Below are positions 1 through 7,876 of a stretch of DNA of 64,000 bases, in pieces. The notes beneath the pieces are model-generated. The model searched no databases. It saw only the letters and a list, made by a program, of their open reading frames with translations, and was not told where the DNA came from. This DNA comes from JAWPMT01 sp965215825 (GTDB lineage Bacteria > Bacteroidota > Bacteroidia > Cytophagales > Cyclobacteriaceae). The position numbers were made by a program, and so were the translations under genes. The stretch covers positions 3,534,001 to 3,598,000 of the forward strand of contig CBDCEM010000003.1 in assembly GCA_965215825.1 (NCBI GenBank), written 5' to 3'. The number at the start of each line of letters is the position of its first letter. Positions within the stretch are counted from its first letter, which is position 1.

Positions 1-1820
1 GCAATCAACGTTTCGCACCCTTGAACTCATGGCCTGATAACACCAGTCTGGACAAAGCACGAAGATTGCTTTGGCCCGTCAAAAAGAAATATGGCAATAA
101 AATAAGTTGGGCTGACTTATTCATTCTGGCTGGAAATGCAGCCTATGAAACAATGGGGCTTGAGATGTACGGTTTCTCTTATGGAAGACCTGACATTTGG
201 GCACCTGAAAAAGATATTTATTGGGGAGCAGAGAAAGAGTGGTTGGCGCCTAGTGAAAATCGATATGACAATCTGGATGATCCTTCTACTTTGGAAAATC
301 CATTGGCAGCGGTCCACATGGGATTGATCTACGTAAACCCGGAAGGTGTGAATGGGAATCCTGACCCCATCAAAACAGGAGCTCAAATTCGGGAAACTTT
401 TGCCCGGATGGCAATGGATGACGAAGAGACAGTAGCGCTGACAGCTGGTGGGCACACTGTTGGTAAAGCTCATGGAAATGGTGATGCAAGTAAGTTAGGT
501 CCTGAGCCAGAGGGTGCCTCGATCGAAGAGCAAGGTCTGGGATGGAGTAACGATCAAAATGGCGGAGTTGGAAGACATGCCATCACCAGTGGTATTGAGG
601 GTGCCTGGACAGCTGAGCCTACCAAATGGGACAATGGTTATTTCAAAATGTTGTTTGAGCACGAGTGGGAGCTGAAGAAAAGCCCTGCTGGAGCCAATCA
701 GTGGATGCCAAAAGACATCAATGAGGAGGACATGCCTGTAGATGTGGAAGATTCTTCCATCAGAACTATGCCGATGATGACTGACGCGGACATGGCCATG
801 AGAGAAGATCCGATCTACCGGGAAATCTCCCTGAGGTTTAAAGAAGATCAGGAGTACTTCTCAAAAACGTTTGCCAGAGCATGGTTTAAGTTGACACATA
901 GAGATATGGGTCCTAAAGTCCGATATATCGGACCTGAAGTTCCTTCAGAAGATCTGATCTGGCAGGACCCTGTTCCGGCAGGAAACGCCGATTATGACGT
1001 GGATGCTGTAAAAGCGAAGATTGCAAATGCTGGCGTATCTGTATCTGACCTGGTAGCTACCGCGTGGGATAGTGCCAGAACTTACAGAGGATCTGATATG
1101 AGAGGTGGTGCCAACGGTGCCCGAATCAGATTATCTCCTCAGAAAGACTGGGAAGGTAATGAGCCTGTAAGATTGTCTAGCGTATTGTCCAAACTGGAGC
1201 CTATTGCTGCAGAGTTCAATGCAAGTGTTGCGGACATAATTGTTTTGGCTGGAAATGTTGGTGTTGAGCAAGCGGCCAAGGCTGCTGGTGTAGATGCAAC
1301 CGTCCCTTTCACACCTGGAAGAGGTGATGCAACTCAGGAAATGACTGACGAGAACTCTTTCGCCCCGCTGGAGCGCTTTGCAGATGGTTTTAGAAATTAC
1401 CAGAAAAAAGCATATGCCGCTACGGCGGAAGAAATGATGTTGGATCATGCTCAATTGCTCGGATTGACAACTCCAGAGTTGACAGTTCTGGTTGGTGGAA
1501 TGAGAGTTCTAGGCACGAACTACGGTGGATCTAAGAATGGTCAATTCACTGACAATGTAGGTGCATTGACAACTGATTTCTTCGTGAACCTGACGGACAT
1601 GGCCTACAAATGGGAGCCAACTGGTGCGAACTCTTATGCCGGTAAAGACAGAAAAACTGGTGAAGTGAAGTACACAGCCACAAGAGCAGATCTTGTTTTT
1701 GGTTCTAACTCCGTACTCCGAGCGTATGCCGAACTATATGCTCAAGACGATAACAAAGAAAAGTTCGTTCAAGATTTCATCTCTGCCTGGACTAAAGTCA
1801 TGAATGCAGATAGATTTTGA
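1..1820 (+). CDS. katG: Catalase-peroxidase KatG, 5'-truncated by window edge
   Basis: Bifunctional haem enzyme that dismutates hydrogen peroxide and also acts as a peroxidase. The frame is open from base 3 (NQRFAPLNSW), a KatG core motif, so the true start lies upstream. About 606 residues are present, against a usual length near 740, so the distal-haem Trp/His/Arg segment is outside the window. Counting from the Leu codon at 21 as residue 1, the adduct Tyr is residue 104 (LIYVNPEG) and the adduct Met is 130 (FARMAM). The proximal haem ligand His is 145 (TAGGHTVGKAHG). The 26- and 15-residue spacings match the M. tuberculosis enzyme. The C-terminal, catalytically silent peroxidase-like domain follows and looks intact to the TGA at 1818. 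A terminator lies 33 nt downstream. Confidence 0.97.
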   Translation, partial: NQRFAPLNSWPDNTSLDKARRLLWPVKKKYGNKISWADLFILAGNAAYETMGLEMYGFSYGRPDIWAPEKDIYWGAEKEWLAPSENRYDNLDDPSTLENPLAAVHMGLIYVNPEGVNGNPDPIKTGAQIRETFARMAMDDEETVALTAGGHTVGKAHGNGDASKLGPEPEGASIEEQGLGWSNDQNGGVGRHAITSGIEGAWTAEPTKWDNGYFKMLFEHEWELKKSPAGANQWMPKDINEEDMPVDVEDSSIRTMPMMTDADMAMREDPIYREISLRFKEDQEYFSKTFARAWFKLTHRDMGPKVRYIGPEVPSEDLIWQDPVPAGNADYDVDAVKAKIANAGVSVSDLVATAWDSARTYRGSDMRGGANGARIRLSPQKDWEGNEPVRLSSVLSKLEPIAAEFNASVADIIVLAGNVGVEQAAKAAGVDATVPFTPGRGDATQEMTDENSFAPLERFADGFRNYQKKAYAATAEEMMLDHAQLLGLTTPELTVLVGGMRVLGTNYGGSKNGQFTDNVGALTTDFFVNLTDMAYKWEPTGANSYAGKDRKTGEVKYTATRADLVFGSNSVLRAYAELYAQDDNKEKFVQDFISAWTKVMNADRF

Positions 1821-1852
1821 TTTGAACTGATCATCATTAGATTAGATTGAAG

Positions 1853-1882
1853 AAGACCCTGGCGTAAGCTTGGGTCTTTTTT
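1853..1882 (+). terminator. Intrinsic terminator of katG
   Basis: AAGACCC (1853-1859) pairs with GGGTCTT (1872-1878) and runs into a T tract. It sits directly after the katG stop codon. Confidence 0.85.
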
Positions 1883-1965
1883 CGTTTTCATCCAAAAAAC
1901 AAATTTTCTCAATTTTTTCGAATTGACGTTACTTTTCATGGTTCACTGCATATCTCCTATTAAGC

Positions 1966-1987
1966 AAGAGAGGTAGTTCTCTCTTTT
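1966..1987 (+). other. Short perfect hairpin between katG and the IS
   Basis: AAGAGAG (1966-1972) and CTCTCTT (1979-1985) form a 7-bp stem with a 6-nt loop, followed by TT. It could be a weak second terminator or a remnant of the target site region. No function can be assigned. Confidence 0.35.
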
Positions 1988-2026
1988 CAGCACTATCTCG
2001 AATAGTCAAATTTTTACACATGGAAT

Positions 2027-3750
2027 GAGGGTGTCTCAAAAGGCACTCTCTTTTTTTTTATTTAGTATAATCAACAGCTATTTGTAATCTTATTATCTTG
2101 GGGATGTGAAAGAGACATCCAAGAATCTACATTTTAAGCCTTACGACCAGAACCAACCGATGCTTCTTCCTCCTTGCTTGGAGGAACTCATTGAAGCGAA
2201 TCATCCTGTTCGAGTTGTTAGCCAAGTGATTGATCAAATCAACATTGATGTGTTGCTTAAGCAATACAAACCCGGAGGCACTTCAGTATATCATCCACGT
2301 ATGCTGCTGAAGGTTATGGTTTACTGTTATCTGACGAACATTTTCTCTTCACGTAAAATGGAAGCTGGCTTGAAGGAGAATATTCACTTGATGTGGCTTA
2401 GTGGTATGAGTAAACCAGACCACAACACCTTAGCACGTTTTCGTAGCGAGCGTTTGAAAGACAGTTTACGTCAAATCTTTGGTCAGATTGTGGGATTATT
2501 GGTTGAAGAAGGCTTGGTGAGTATCAAGCAACTTTACACTGATGGGACCAAGATTGAGGCCAATGCAAACAAGTATTCTTTCGTTTGGGGTAGAGCGATC
2601 AAGACCAGCAAAAAACGTATTGCCAAGCAACTTGATGACCTATGGAGTTATACTCAACAGGTAGCTGAAGAGGAGTTGAAGGACCTGCAGTCAGTTGATT
2701 TTAATGAGATTGATAGTCAGAAAGTCAGACAAACCATTGACAAGATCGATCAGGCACTGGAAGGTAAACAAGTCGATAAAAAGGTAAAGCAGAAGCTAAA
2801 CTATGCTCGCAAGAACTGGCCTGACAAGCTGGATGATTATGAGAAGAAAGAGGCCACATTAGGCAAGAGAAACAGTTTTTCTAAAACCGATCCTGATGCC
2901 ACATTCATGAGGATGAAGGAAGATCACATGCTCAATGGTCAGCTAAAACCTGGCTATAATCTACAAATGAGTACCTCAGATCAGTTCATCATTAATTACA
3001 GTCTACATCAAAACCCAACCGACACACTCACCTTCATTCCTCATCTACAACAATACAATGACTTATATGGATCATGCCCTGCTGTAGTGTGTGCTGATGC
3101 TGGTTTTGGTAGTGAAGAGAACTATCTATATCTAGAGGAACAAGAAATTGATGGATATGTGAAGTACAATTACTTCCACAAAGAGCAAACCAAGAAATGG
3201 AAAGAAGACCCCTTTAAAGCCGATAACCTCCACTACAACGAATCCAACGATACCATGACTTGCCCGATAGGTCAACAAATGGAGAATATTGGTGAGAAAG
3301 AAAGAATTACTGCTAGCGGATTTAAACAGCAATACATCCGATACCAGGCCAAGAACTGTGAAGGGTGCTCATTAAGGTCATCTTGTCATAAAGCAAGAGG
3401 CAATCGGATTGTAGAGATCAATCACAAACTAAGAAGGCACAAAAAAAAGGCCAGGGAAAAGCTGCTCAGTGAGGAGGGTAAAAAGCATCGATCTAAACGA
3501 CCTGCTGATGTTGAAGCTGTCTTTGGAGCAATCAAACATAACAAAGGATTTAGAAGGTTTAACCTTAGGGGCCTGGATAAGGTCGCAATCGAAACAGGAT
3601 TACTCGCAATTGCACATAATCTGGCCAAGAAGGCTGCCTAAATGAGGTAAAGGCTTCCTTAACTCATCAATCATTAGCTCAGTCTGTATTACCTAAAAAT
3701 ACCACTCAAGGATATAAAATAAAAGAAGCTGACCCTTTCGAGACAGCTTC
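2027..3750 (+). mobile_element. IS1182-family insertion sequence
   Basis: A single-transposase element between katG and an ECF sigma gene. The outer ends share TGTCTC-n-AAAGG when the right end is read on the opposite strand (left 2032-2044, right 3732-3745). Each end also forms its own hairpin. On the left, GAGGGTG pairs with CACTCTC with one mismatch (2027-2050). On the right, GAAGCTG pairs perfectly with CAGCTTC (3725-3750). I could not see a clear target-site duplication, so the boundaries are good to a few bases only. The transposase frame is intact, so the copy may be active. Confidence 0.8.
2106..3641 (+). CDS. IS1182 family DDE transposase
   Basis: Transposase of the surrounding IS, 511 aa, full length for the family. 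The N-terminal DUF772/InsH-type domain spans about residues 15-130 (HPRMLLKVMVYCYL). The candidate catalytic triad is D146 (LYTDGTKIEA), D331 (CADAGFGSEEN) and E470 (ADVEAVFGAIKHNKGF). A Cys cluster near 387-427 (CPIG, CEGCSLRSSC) resembles the zinc-knuckle insertion common in this family. Translation probably starts at GTG 2106; the ATG two bases earlier is immediately followed by a stop. No frameshift or internal stop is present. The family assignment is from motif order and length. Confidence 0.93.
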   Translation: MKETSKNLHFKPYDQNQPMLLPPCLEELIEANHPVRVVSQVIDQINIDVLLKQYKPGGTSVYHPRMLLKVMVYCYLTNIFSSRKMEAGLKENIHLMWLSGMSKPDHNTLARFRSERLKDSLRQIFGQIVGLLVEEGLVSIKQLYTDGTKIEANANKYSFVWGRAIKTSKKRIAKQLDDLWSYTQQVAEEELKDLQSVDFNEIDSQKVRQTIDKIDQALEGKQVDKKVKQKLNYARKNWPDKLDDYEKKEATLGKRNSFSKTDPDATFMRMKEDHMLNGQLKPGYNLQMSTSDQFIINYSLHQNPTDTLTFIPHLQQYNDLYGSCPAVVCADAGFGSEENYLYLEEQEIDGYVKYNYFHKEQTKKWKEDPFKADNLHYNESNDTMTCPIGQQMENIGEKERITASGFKQQYIRYQAKNCEGCSLRSSCHKARGNRIVEINHKLRRHKKKAREKLLSEEGKKHRSKRPADVEAVFGAIKHNKGFRRFNLRGLDKVAIETGLLAIAHNLAKKAA

Positions 3751-3883
3751 ATTTTTTTATTTTCTATCCCTCCTGTTACTTTTTATCAATCTGTGCATAT
3801 CACTACTAAAGGAATTATAAAACACATTCATTATGTCAAAAGATACTAACCTTAGAGCCGTAGGTGTACGCTATTTTTGATTT

Positions 3884-4423
3884 GTGAAAGAACCCTGGAG
3901 TTTGGCTCTGGAAAGGGAGTTGATTATAAAAACGAGACGCGACTCCCAGTTCTTTGAAGCGATATACGATCAATATTTCAACAGAATCTACCGGTTTACT
4001 TACAAAAAGGTAGCTAATGAAATACTGGCCGAAGAATTCACTTCAGAGACGTTCTACAAAGCACTGTTGAAGATCAGTAGCTATGATGAAGAACGATTGA
4101 GTTTTTCGTCATGGCTCTTCAAAATTGCCTTGAATGAAATACGTATGTATTTCCGAAAGAACCAACAGACGCAATATGTTATAAGTCTTGATGACCTATT
4201 ACGTGAATTGATTGATGAACCCGGAGGTGTAACACCCTCTGACAAAGCGCATCTCGAACAGGCACTCGCCGCCTTGCCTGAAAAGGATCTTTCTATCCTG
4301 GAAATGCGATATTATGAAAACATGCCCTTCAAGGACATAGCCGAGCTTTTCGAGTTATCAGAAGGAGCTGTAAAAATGCGAGTGAAAAGAACCATTAAGA
4401 AACTAAGAGAAGACTTTGCCTAA
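3884..4423 (+). CDS. RNA polymerase ECF sigma-70 factor
   Basis: Alternative sigma factor, 179 aa, that redirects RNA polymerase to a small regulon. Region 2 lies at about residues 24-90 (FEAIYDQYFNRIYRFTYKKV, then SWLFKIALNE). Region 4, a helix-turn-helix, lies at about 125-177 (LPEKDLSILEMRYYENMPFKDIAEL, then KMRVKRTIKKLRE). The start used is GTG 3884; no better ATG precedes the conserved part. The stop overlaps the next gene by 8 nt, a layout typical of a sigma factor and its regulator. The IS right end lies 134 bp upstream, so the insertion may have altered the sigma gene's promoter (inference). Confidence 0.9.
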   Translation: MKEPWSLALERELIIKTRRDSQFFEAIYDQYFNRIYRFTYKKVANEILAEEFTSETFYKALLKISSYDEERLSFSSWLFKIALNEIRMYFRKNQQTQYVISLDDLLRELIDEPGGVTPSDKAHLEQALAALPEKDLSILEMRYYENMPFKDIAELFELSEGAVKMRVKRTIKKLREDFA

Positions 4424-5267
4424 GAATAGTCGACATAGCGTAAAAGTTGTCTGGGACAACCCTTCAGAGGAAGCCAATTTGACTTATCCAAAGCGGGACT
4501 TTATGGCTTTGAACAGGCAGGTCCAAAAAAGAAAACGATTGATTCGTTTGGTAAAGGGGGCGGCCATTGTAACCTTAATCATTGGCGCCCTGGTAATCAT
4601 CAGTTTGTCCAAACGTTCAAAAAAACAACCTGAAGTACCTGTTTCATCAATCGAAATAAGTCCTAGAAGAAAGTCTGCGTCCTCTTATAACTGGTCCATG
4701 ATTGGTACCATTAGGCAAAAGAACTTACCTGTCGGCGTACCAGAAATTGAGGTAATTCAAAAGGCCGCAGTTCAGCAGCCTCCTCAGGGGAACCTGGTCA
4801 TCAAAAAGGTGAATAACGAAGTGTCTGGAGATGTGCCGGAAAAGGTATCTGAGGCGATAGACACCATACAAACCAAAAATAATACCCCTATTCTATCTGA
4901 TGAATTGAAAGTTTCGAGCGATTCCTCGACCCTGGTCAAAAAAGCCTTTGTCCCAAGTGAGTTTACCCGAGCCTATCCGAAAGTAGGTTACGATAGTCTT
5001 TACCAATACCTCACCGAGTACATCAACCAGGAATTGCTAGGCTCCAAAAATGATGGAGATACCTTGCGTATTTCCTTTGCCATCGAGGCAGATGGTCACC
5101 CTTCAGGTATTAAGTTATCGATCAGTACTGCAGATTCGATTTTCATGAAAATCGAGGAAGTGGTACAGCAAATGCCTACCTGGGAACCAGCAAAGGCCGA
5201 CGGACAGCCGATCGTAACGCGTTTCAGGTTGCCTTTGATCATTCAGTCAAAGACGATCAAAGAATAA
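4416..5267 (+). CDS. Single-pass membrane protein with TonB-C-like domain, putative anti-sigma partner
   Basis: Protein of 283 aa translated from a TTG at 4416 that overlaps the sigma gene by 8 nt. It has a basic cytoplasmic N-terminus of about 42 residues, one transmembrane helix (about 43-65, VKGAAIVTLIIGALVIISLS) and a low-complexity linker. A C-terminal domain (about 190-277) shows the TonB-C pattern: LRISFAIEADGHPSG, then MPTWEPAKADGQP, then TRFRLPL. It has no zinc-binding anti-sigma motif. Translational overlap with the ECF gene suggests it holds or senses for that sigma factor, but this is inference. It could instead be a stand-alone TonB-like energy transducer. The gene ends one base before the convergent gene's stop codon. 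Confidence 0.7.
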   Translation: MPKNSRHSVKVVWDNPSEEANLTYPKRDFMALNRQVQKRKRLIRLVKGAAIVTLIIGALVIISLSKRSKKQPEVPVSSIEISPRRKSASSYNWSMIGTIRQKNLPVGVPEIEVIQKAAVQQPPQGNLVIKKVNNEVSGDVPEKVSEAIDTIQTKNNTPILSDELKVSSDSSTLVKKAFVPSEFTRAYPKVGYDSLYQYLTEYINQELLGSKNDGDTLRISFAIEADGHPSGIKLSISTADSIFMKIEEVVQQMPTWEPAKADGQPIVTRFRLPLIIQSKTIKE

Positions 5268-5268
5268 T

Positions 5269-5709
5269 CTATTTCGATTCAGGATTCTTATCGAGGCGAT
5301 GGTTTTCGAACATTTCTATGGCTGCTTTGAGTAATCCCAGCAATCCTATACCCAATACTGTAATTCCAGCGGCCACGTGTTTCAAGGCACTTTCTATTGG
5401 CACAAAAAGAAAAACAATTCCTGAAAAGATCAGGCTGAAGGTCAACGCAGCCAAAATGAATAGAAAAGTTTTACCGGCTTTGGGGTTCTGCCATATTCTT
5501 TTTGATAGTTTGTTTTGGGTTTTAGTGGTATCCTGTAGTGTTGAAAAACTAAGGCCCACGCCAAGCAGAATCAAAAAGTAATCCAGGTTCTTAAAATCTA
5601 ACTCTCCCTGAGAAATACTTTTAATAAAAGGAAGATAGAAATAAAATGCCCCAAGCACCAATGGGTACTGAAGGTAACTGATCACATGGAAGAATTTCCT
5701 GGCGTTCAC
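5269..5709 (-). CDS. Four-helix inner-membrane protein, function unknown
   Basis: A 146-aa protein that I do not recognise at family level. Four hydrophobic stretches are visible: about residues 9-29, 43-58, 80-103 and 111-132. The loop between the second and third is basic (TTKTQNKLSKRIWQNPKAGK). It is probably a small integral membrane protein. Its stop is one base from the stop of the convergent TonB-C gene. Only 27 nt separate its start from the stop of the upstream OmpA/PD40 gene on the same strand, so the two could be co-transcribed. Confidence 0.65.
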   Translation of the reverse strand: MNARKFFHVISYLQYPLVLGAFYFYLPFIKSISQGELDFKNLDYFLILLGVGLSFSTLQDTTKTQNKLSKRIWQNPKAGKTFLFILAALTFSLIFSGIVFLFVPIESALKHVAAGITVLGIGLLGLLKAAIEMFENHRLDKNPESK

Positions 5710-5736
5710 GTTCTTAAAGTATTTAAAAAGCCGAAG

Positions 5737-7248
5737 CTATTCAATAATCGTGAATTCCACCCTCCTGTTTAATCGACGGGTTTCTTCCTGGGCATTGGAT
5801 TCAATAGGCGCATTGCCACCATAACCTTTGGCCTGTACACGTCTACTGGTGAAGCCTTGTCTCAGAATATAATCCCTCACCTTTTTCGCACGTTGCTCGG
5901 ATAGTTTGAGGTTTCTGCTGGGGTCTCCCTGATTATCCGTATGACCCTTTACTAATATTTTTAACTTCTGGTTTTCTTTAAGGATGCTTACAACTTGATC
6001 CAACTGTTCTTGCGAACCTTCAATGAATTCGTCCGTCCCCCGATGAAAGAGCACATGGTCCAACTGAATTGTACGACCCACCGTCAAGGGTACCATCATC
6101 AAATCAAATTGACTCACGGCATCCAATTCTGTTCCTGTAATAATCTGCTCCATAACCATGTAGCCATGTGCTTCCGCCAATACCTGTATATCCTCACCTG
6201 TCGAATAGGGCACCTCAAATGAATTGGCACTTTCGAGGGAAAGATCGACGGAAGTACTTTTTGCAATGACATTAGCAGTCACCAAAGCTCCGGTTTCCTC
6301 ATCTTTTAAGTTGAATGTGAGCGTGGTAGACTCTGAAATGGGAATGGCGATTGAATCCGAATCTTCGGAAACATCGATAACATCTTTCAATTTCATTCTG
6401 CGAATGTCTCCATAGCCGTCGCTATTCTGGGTAGAAATAAAATAGGCAAATTCACTCCCCAATTGAAAAGCAGTCTCTGAGCCTCCAGTATTGATCCATG
6501 GCCCCATGTTGACGGGTTCGGACCACCGCTGCCAGGTATCGTCAAGTCGTTTAGCGGTATAGATATCAAAACTCCCCAGGCCATCATCTCTACCATTGGT
6601 AGACCAATATAGGTTTTGGTTATCCCTCGAAAGGAAAGGAGTAAACTCCTGGAATGGCGTATTGATCGCAGAACTTAAGTTCTTGAGTGAGGTCCATCGG
6701 TTTCCCTGCTTAAAGCTTACATAGATGTCTTCTACCCCATAAGTTGCTCTCCCCTCGATACTCAGTAACAAAATGGTCCCATCCGCAGACAAGTATCCAG
6801 AGATGACGTCACTGCTATTGAAAAAATAAGGTATTTCTAACGGTCTTTGATTGATCGGCTTTTCTTTGGATCCGATGAATAACTTCGTCTCATAGGAGTT
6901 AAAGTTTGGTTTAACTTCAGCAAACAGCACTTTATCTCCCCTATCCGTTCCAATGATCACTCCTTTGACTGACGGGTCTTCCATGTCCGCAACCACTGGT
7001 GTGTTCCAGACCCCTTCACCAAAGGTACTTTGCCAAATGCCTCCCGGGTTGTCCAATGCACCTACATTATTGATACTTTTGGATCGAGAGAAGTAAAGTG
7101 TCTCTAAATCCTGGCTCAACTGCAGAAACCCTTCATCAGAGGCGCTGTTCAGCGAATCTATCTTTTGGGACTGTCCAACAAAAGCCACCTGTGCAACAAG
7201 ATTGTGGAGGAAAAGTGTGCAACACAAGAAACAGAACGATCTGATCAT
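5737..7248 (-). CDS. OmpA family protein with PD40 beta-propeller
   Basis: Secreted, 503 aa. A signal peptide (residues 1 to about 19, ending LVAQ) is followed by a propeller-like region with PD40/WD40-type repeats (for example LSQDLETLYFSRS, LSADGTILLLSIEG, LSRDNQNLYWSTN). A C-terminal OmpA peptidoglycan-binding domain spans about 390-503 and contains LVKGHTDNQGDPSRN, LSEQRAKKVRDYI and NRRVEF. It presumably anchors to peptidoglycan through that domain. Proteins of this architecture are common in Bacteroidota, and some support gliding or type IX secretion. Nothing here identifies the specific role. A 285-bp region separates it from the divergent padR gene. Confidence 0.88.
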   Translation of the reverse strand: MIRSFCFLCCTLFLHNLVAQVAFVGQSQKIDSLNSASDEGFLQLSQDLETLYFSRSKSINNVGALDNPGGIWQSTFGEGVWNTPVVADMEDPSVKGVIIGTDRGDKVLFAEVKPNFNSYETKLFIGSKEKPINQRPLEIPYFFNSSDVISGYLSADGTILLLSIEGRATYGVEDIYVSFKQGNRWTSLKNLSSAINTPFQEFTPFLSRDNQNLYWSTNGRDDGLGSFDIYTAKRLDDTWQRWSEPVNMGPWINTGGSETAFQLGSEFAYFISTQNSDGYGDIRRMKLKDVIDVSEDSDSIAIPISESTTLTFNLKDEETGALVTANVIAKSTSVDLSLESANSFEVPYSTGEDIQVLAEAHGYMVMEQIITGTELDAVSQFDLMMVPLTVGRTIQLDHVLFHRGTDEFIEGSQEQLDQVVSILKENQKLKILVKGHTDNQGDPSRNLKLSEQRAKKVRDYILRQGFTSRRVQAKGYGGNAPIESNAQEETRRLNRRVEFTIIE

Positions 7249-7374
7249 ATTTCAGTAAAACGACTTAATACATTGATTTATTGAACAGTAAAAGTACAAG
7301 AATTGGGCGTTAAACGATCTCTTCTAAAGCATTACTACAAACTCGGGAAGTTCAGGGGACATTATGATATGTAT

Positions 7375-7432
7375 GTCGGTAACTAAAGTGTTCGTTTGTG
7401 AATAAAAATGTTCAGATTTCTACAGTACCGAC
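7375..7432. promoter_or_regulatory. Inverted repeat in the ompA/padR divergent promoter region
   Basis: GTCGGTA (7375-7381) and TACCGAC (7426-7432) are perfect inverted arms 44 bp apart, about 100 bp before the padR start. They could be half-sites for the PadR regulator encoded next door; this is inference only. Confidence 0.25.
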
Positions 7433-7533
7433 GCCTCTTGTGAGGAATAGAAGTTCGATTTAAGACCCTAAACGTACATTTAACAGTTTGGCCTTGTATT
7501 TGTTATACCGAAATAGAAGTAATAAGAAAATCC

Positions 7534-7872
7534 ATGAGAAGAAGTGATTTAGGGGAATTTGAAGAACTGGTTTTATTGACCGTGGCTACTAAATACCCTG
7601 AGGCGTATAGTGTGATTATTGCAGAGCAGCTTGAGAAGGATTTACAACGGACCATAACGACTGGTGCCACTCATGCTGCCATGCAACGACTAGAAAACAA
7701 AGGCTTCTTAATTTCCAAGATGGGCGATTCAACCGCTGAGCGAGGGGGTCGTAGAAAGCGATTATATACGGTGACTGCTAGTGGAGGGAGAATTCTCGAG
7801 GAGGTCCGTCGGGTACGTAACAGTCTCTGGAGCAGAGTAGTGCCAGGGGCCATTCCTGAACTTGAACCTTGA
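7534..7872 (+). CDS. PadR family transcriptional regulator
   Basis: A 112-aa winged-helix repressor. The PadR signature is clear: LGEFEELVLLTVATKYPEAYSV near the N-terminus, then TTGATHAAMQRLENKGFL in the recognition-helix region, and GRRKRLYTVTASGGRIL in the wing. The last bases overlap or abut the start of the large permease gene. This PadR-permease pairing recurs in Bacteroidota, where the PadR is thought to control the ABC permease gene; that link is family context and was not shown here. Confidence 0.92.
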   Translation: MRRSDLGEFEELVLLTVATKYPEAYSVIIAEQLEKDLQRTITTGATHAAMQRLENKGFLISKMGDSTAERGGRRKRLYTVTASGGRILEEVRRVRNSLWSRVVPGAIPELEP

Positions 7873-7876
7873 AACT

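Noticed and set aside
3833..3880. 15-codon frame just before the first ECF sigma gene
   Set aside because: Very short, no supporting motif, and its stop is followed almost at once by the sigma start; could be a chance frame in the promoter region.
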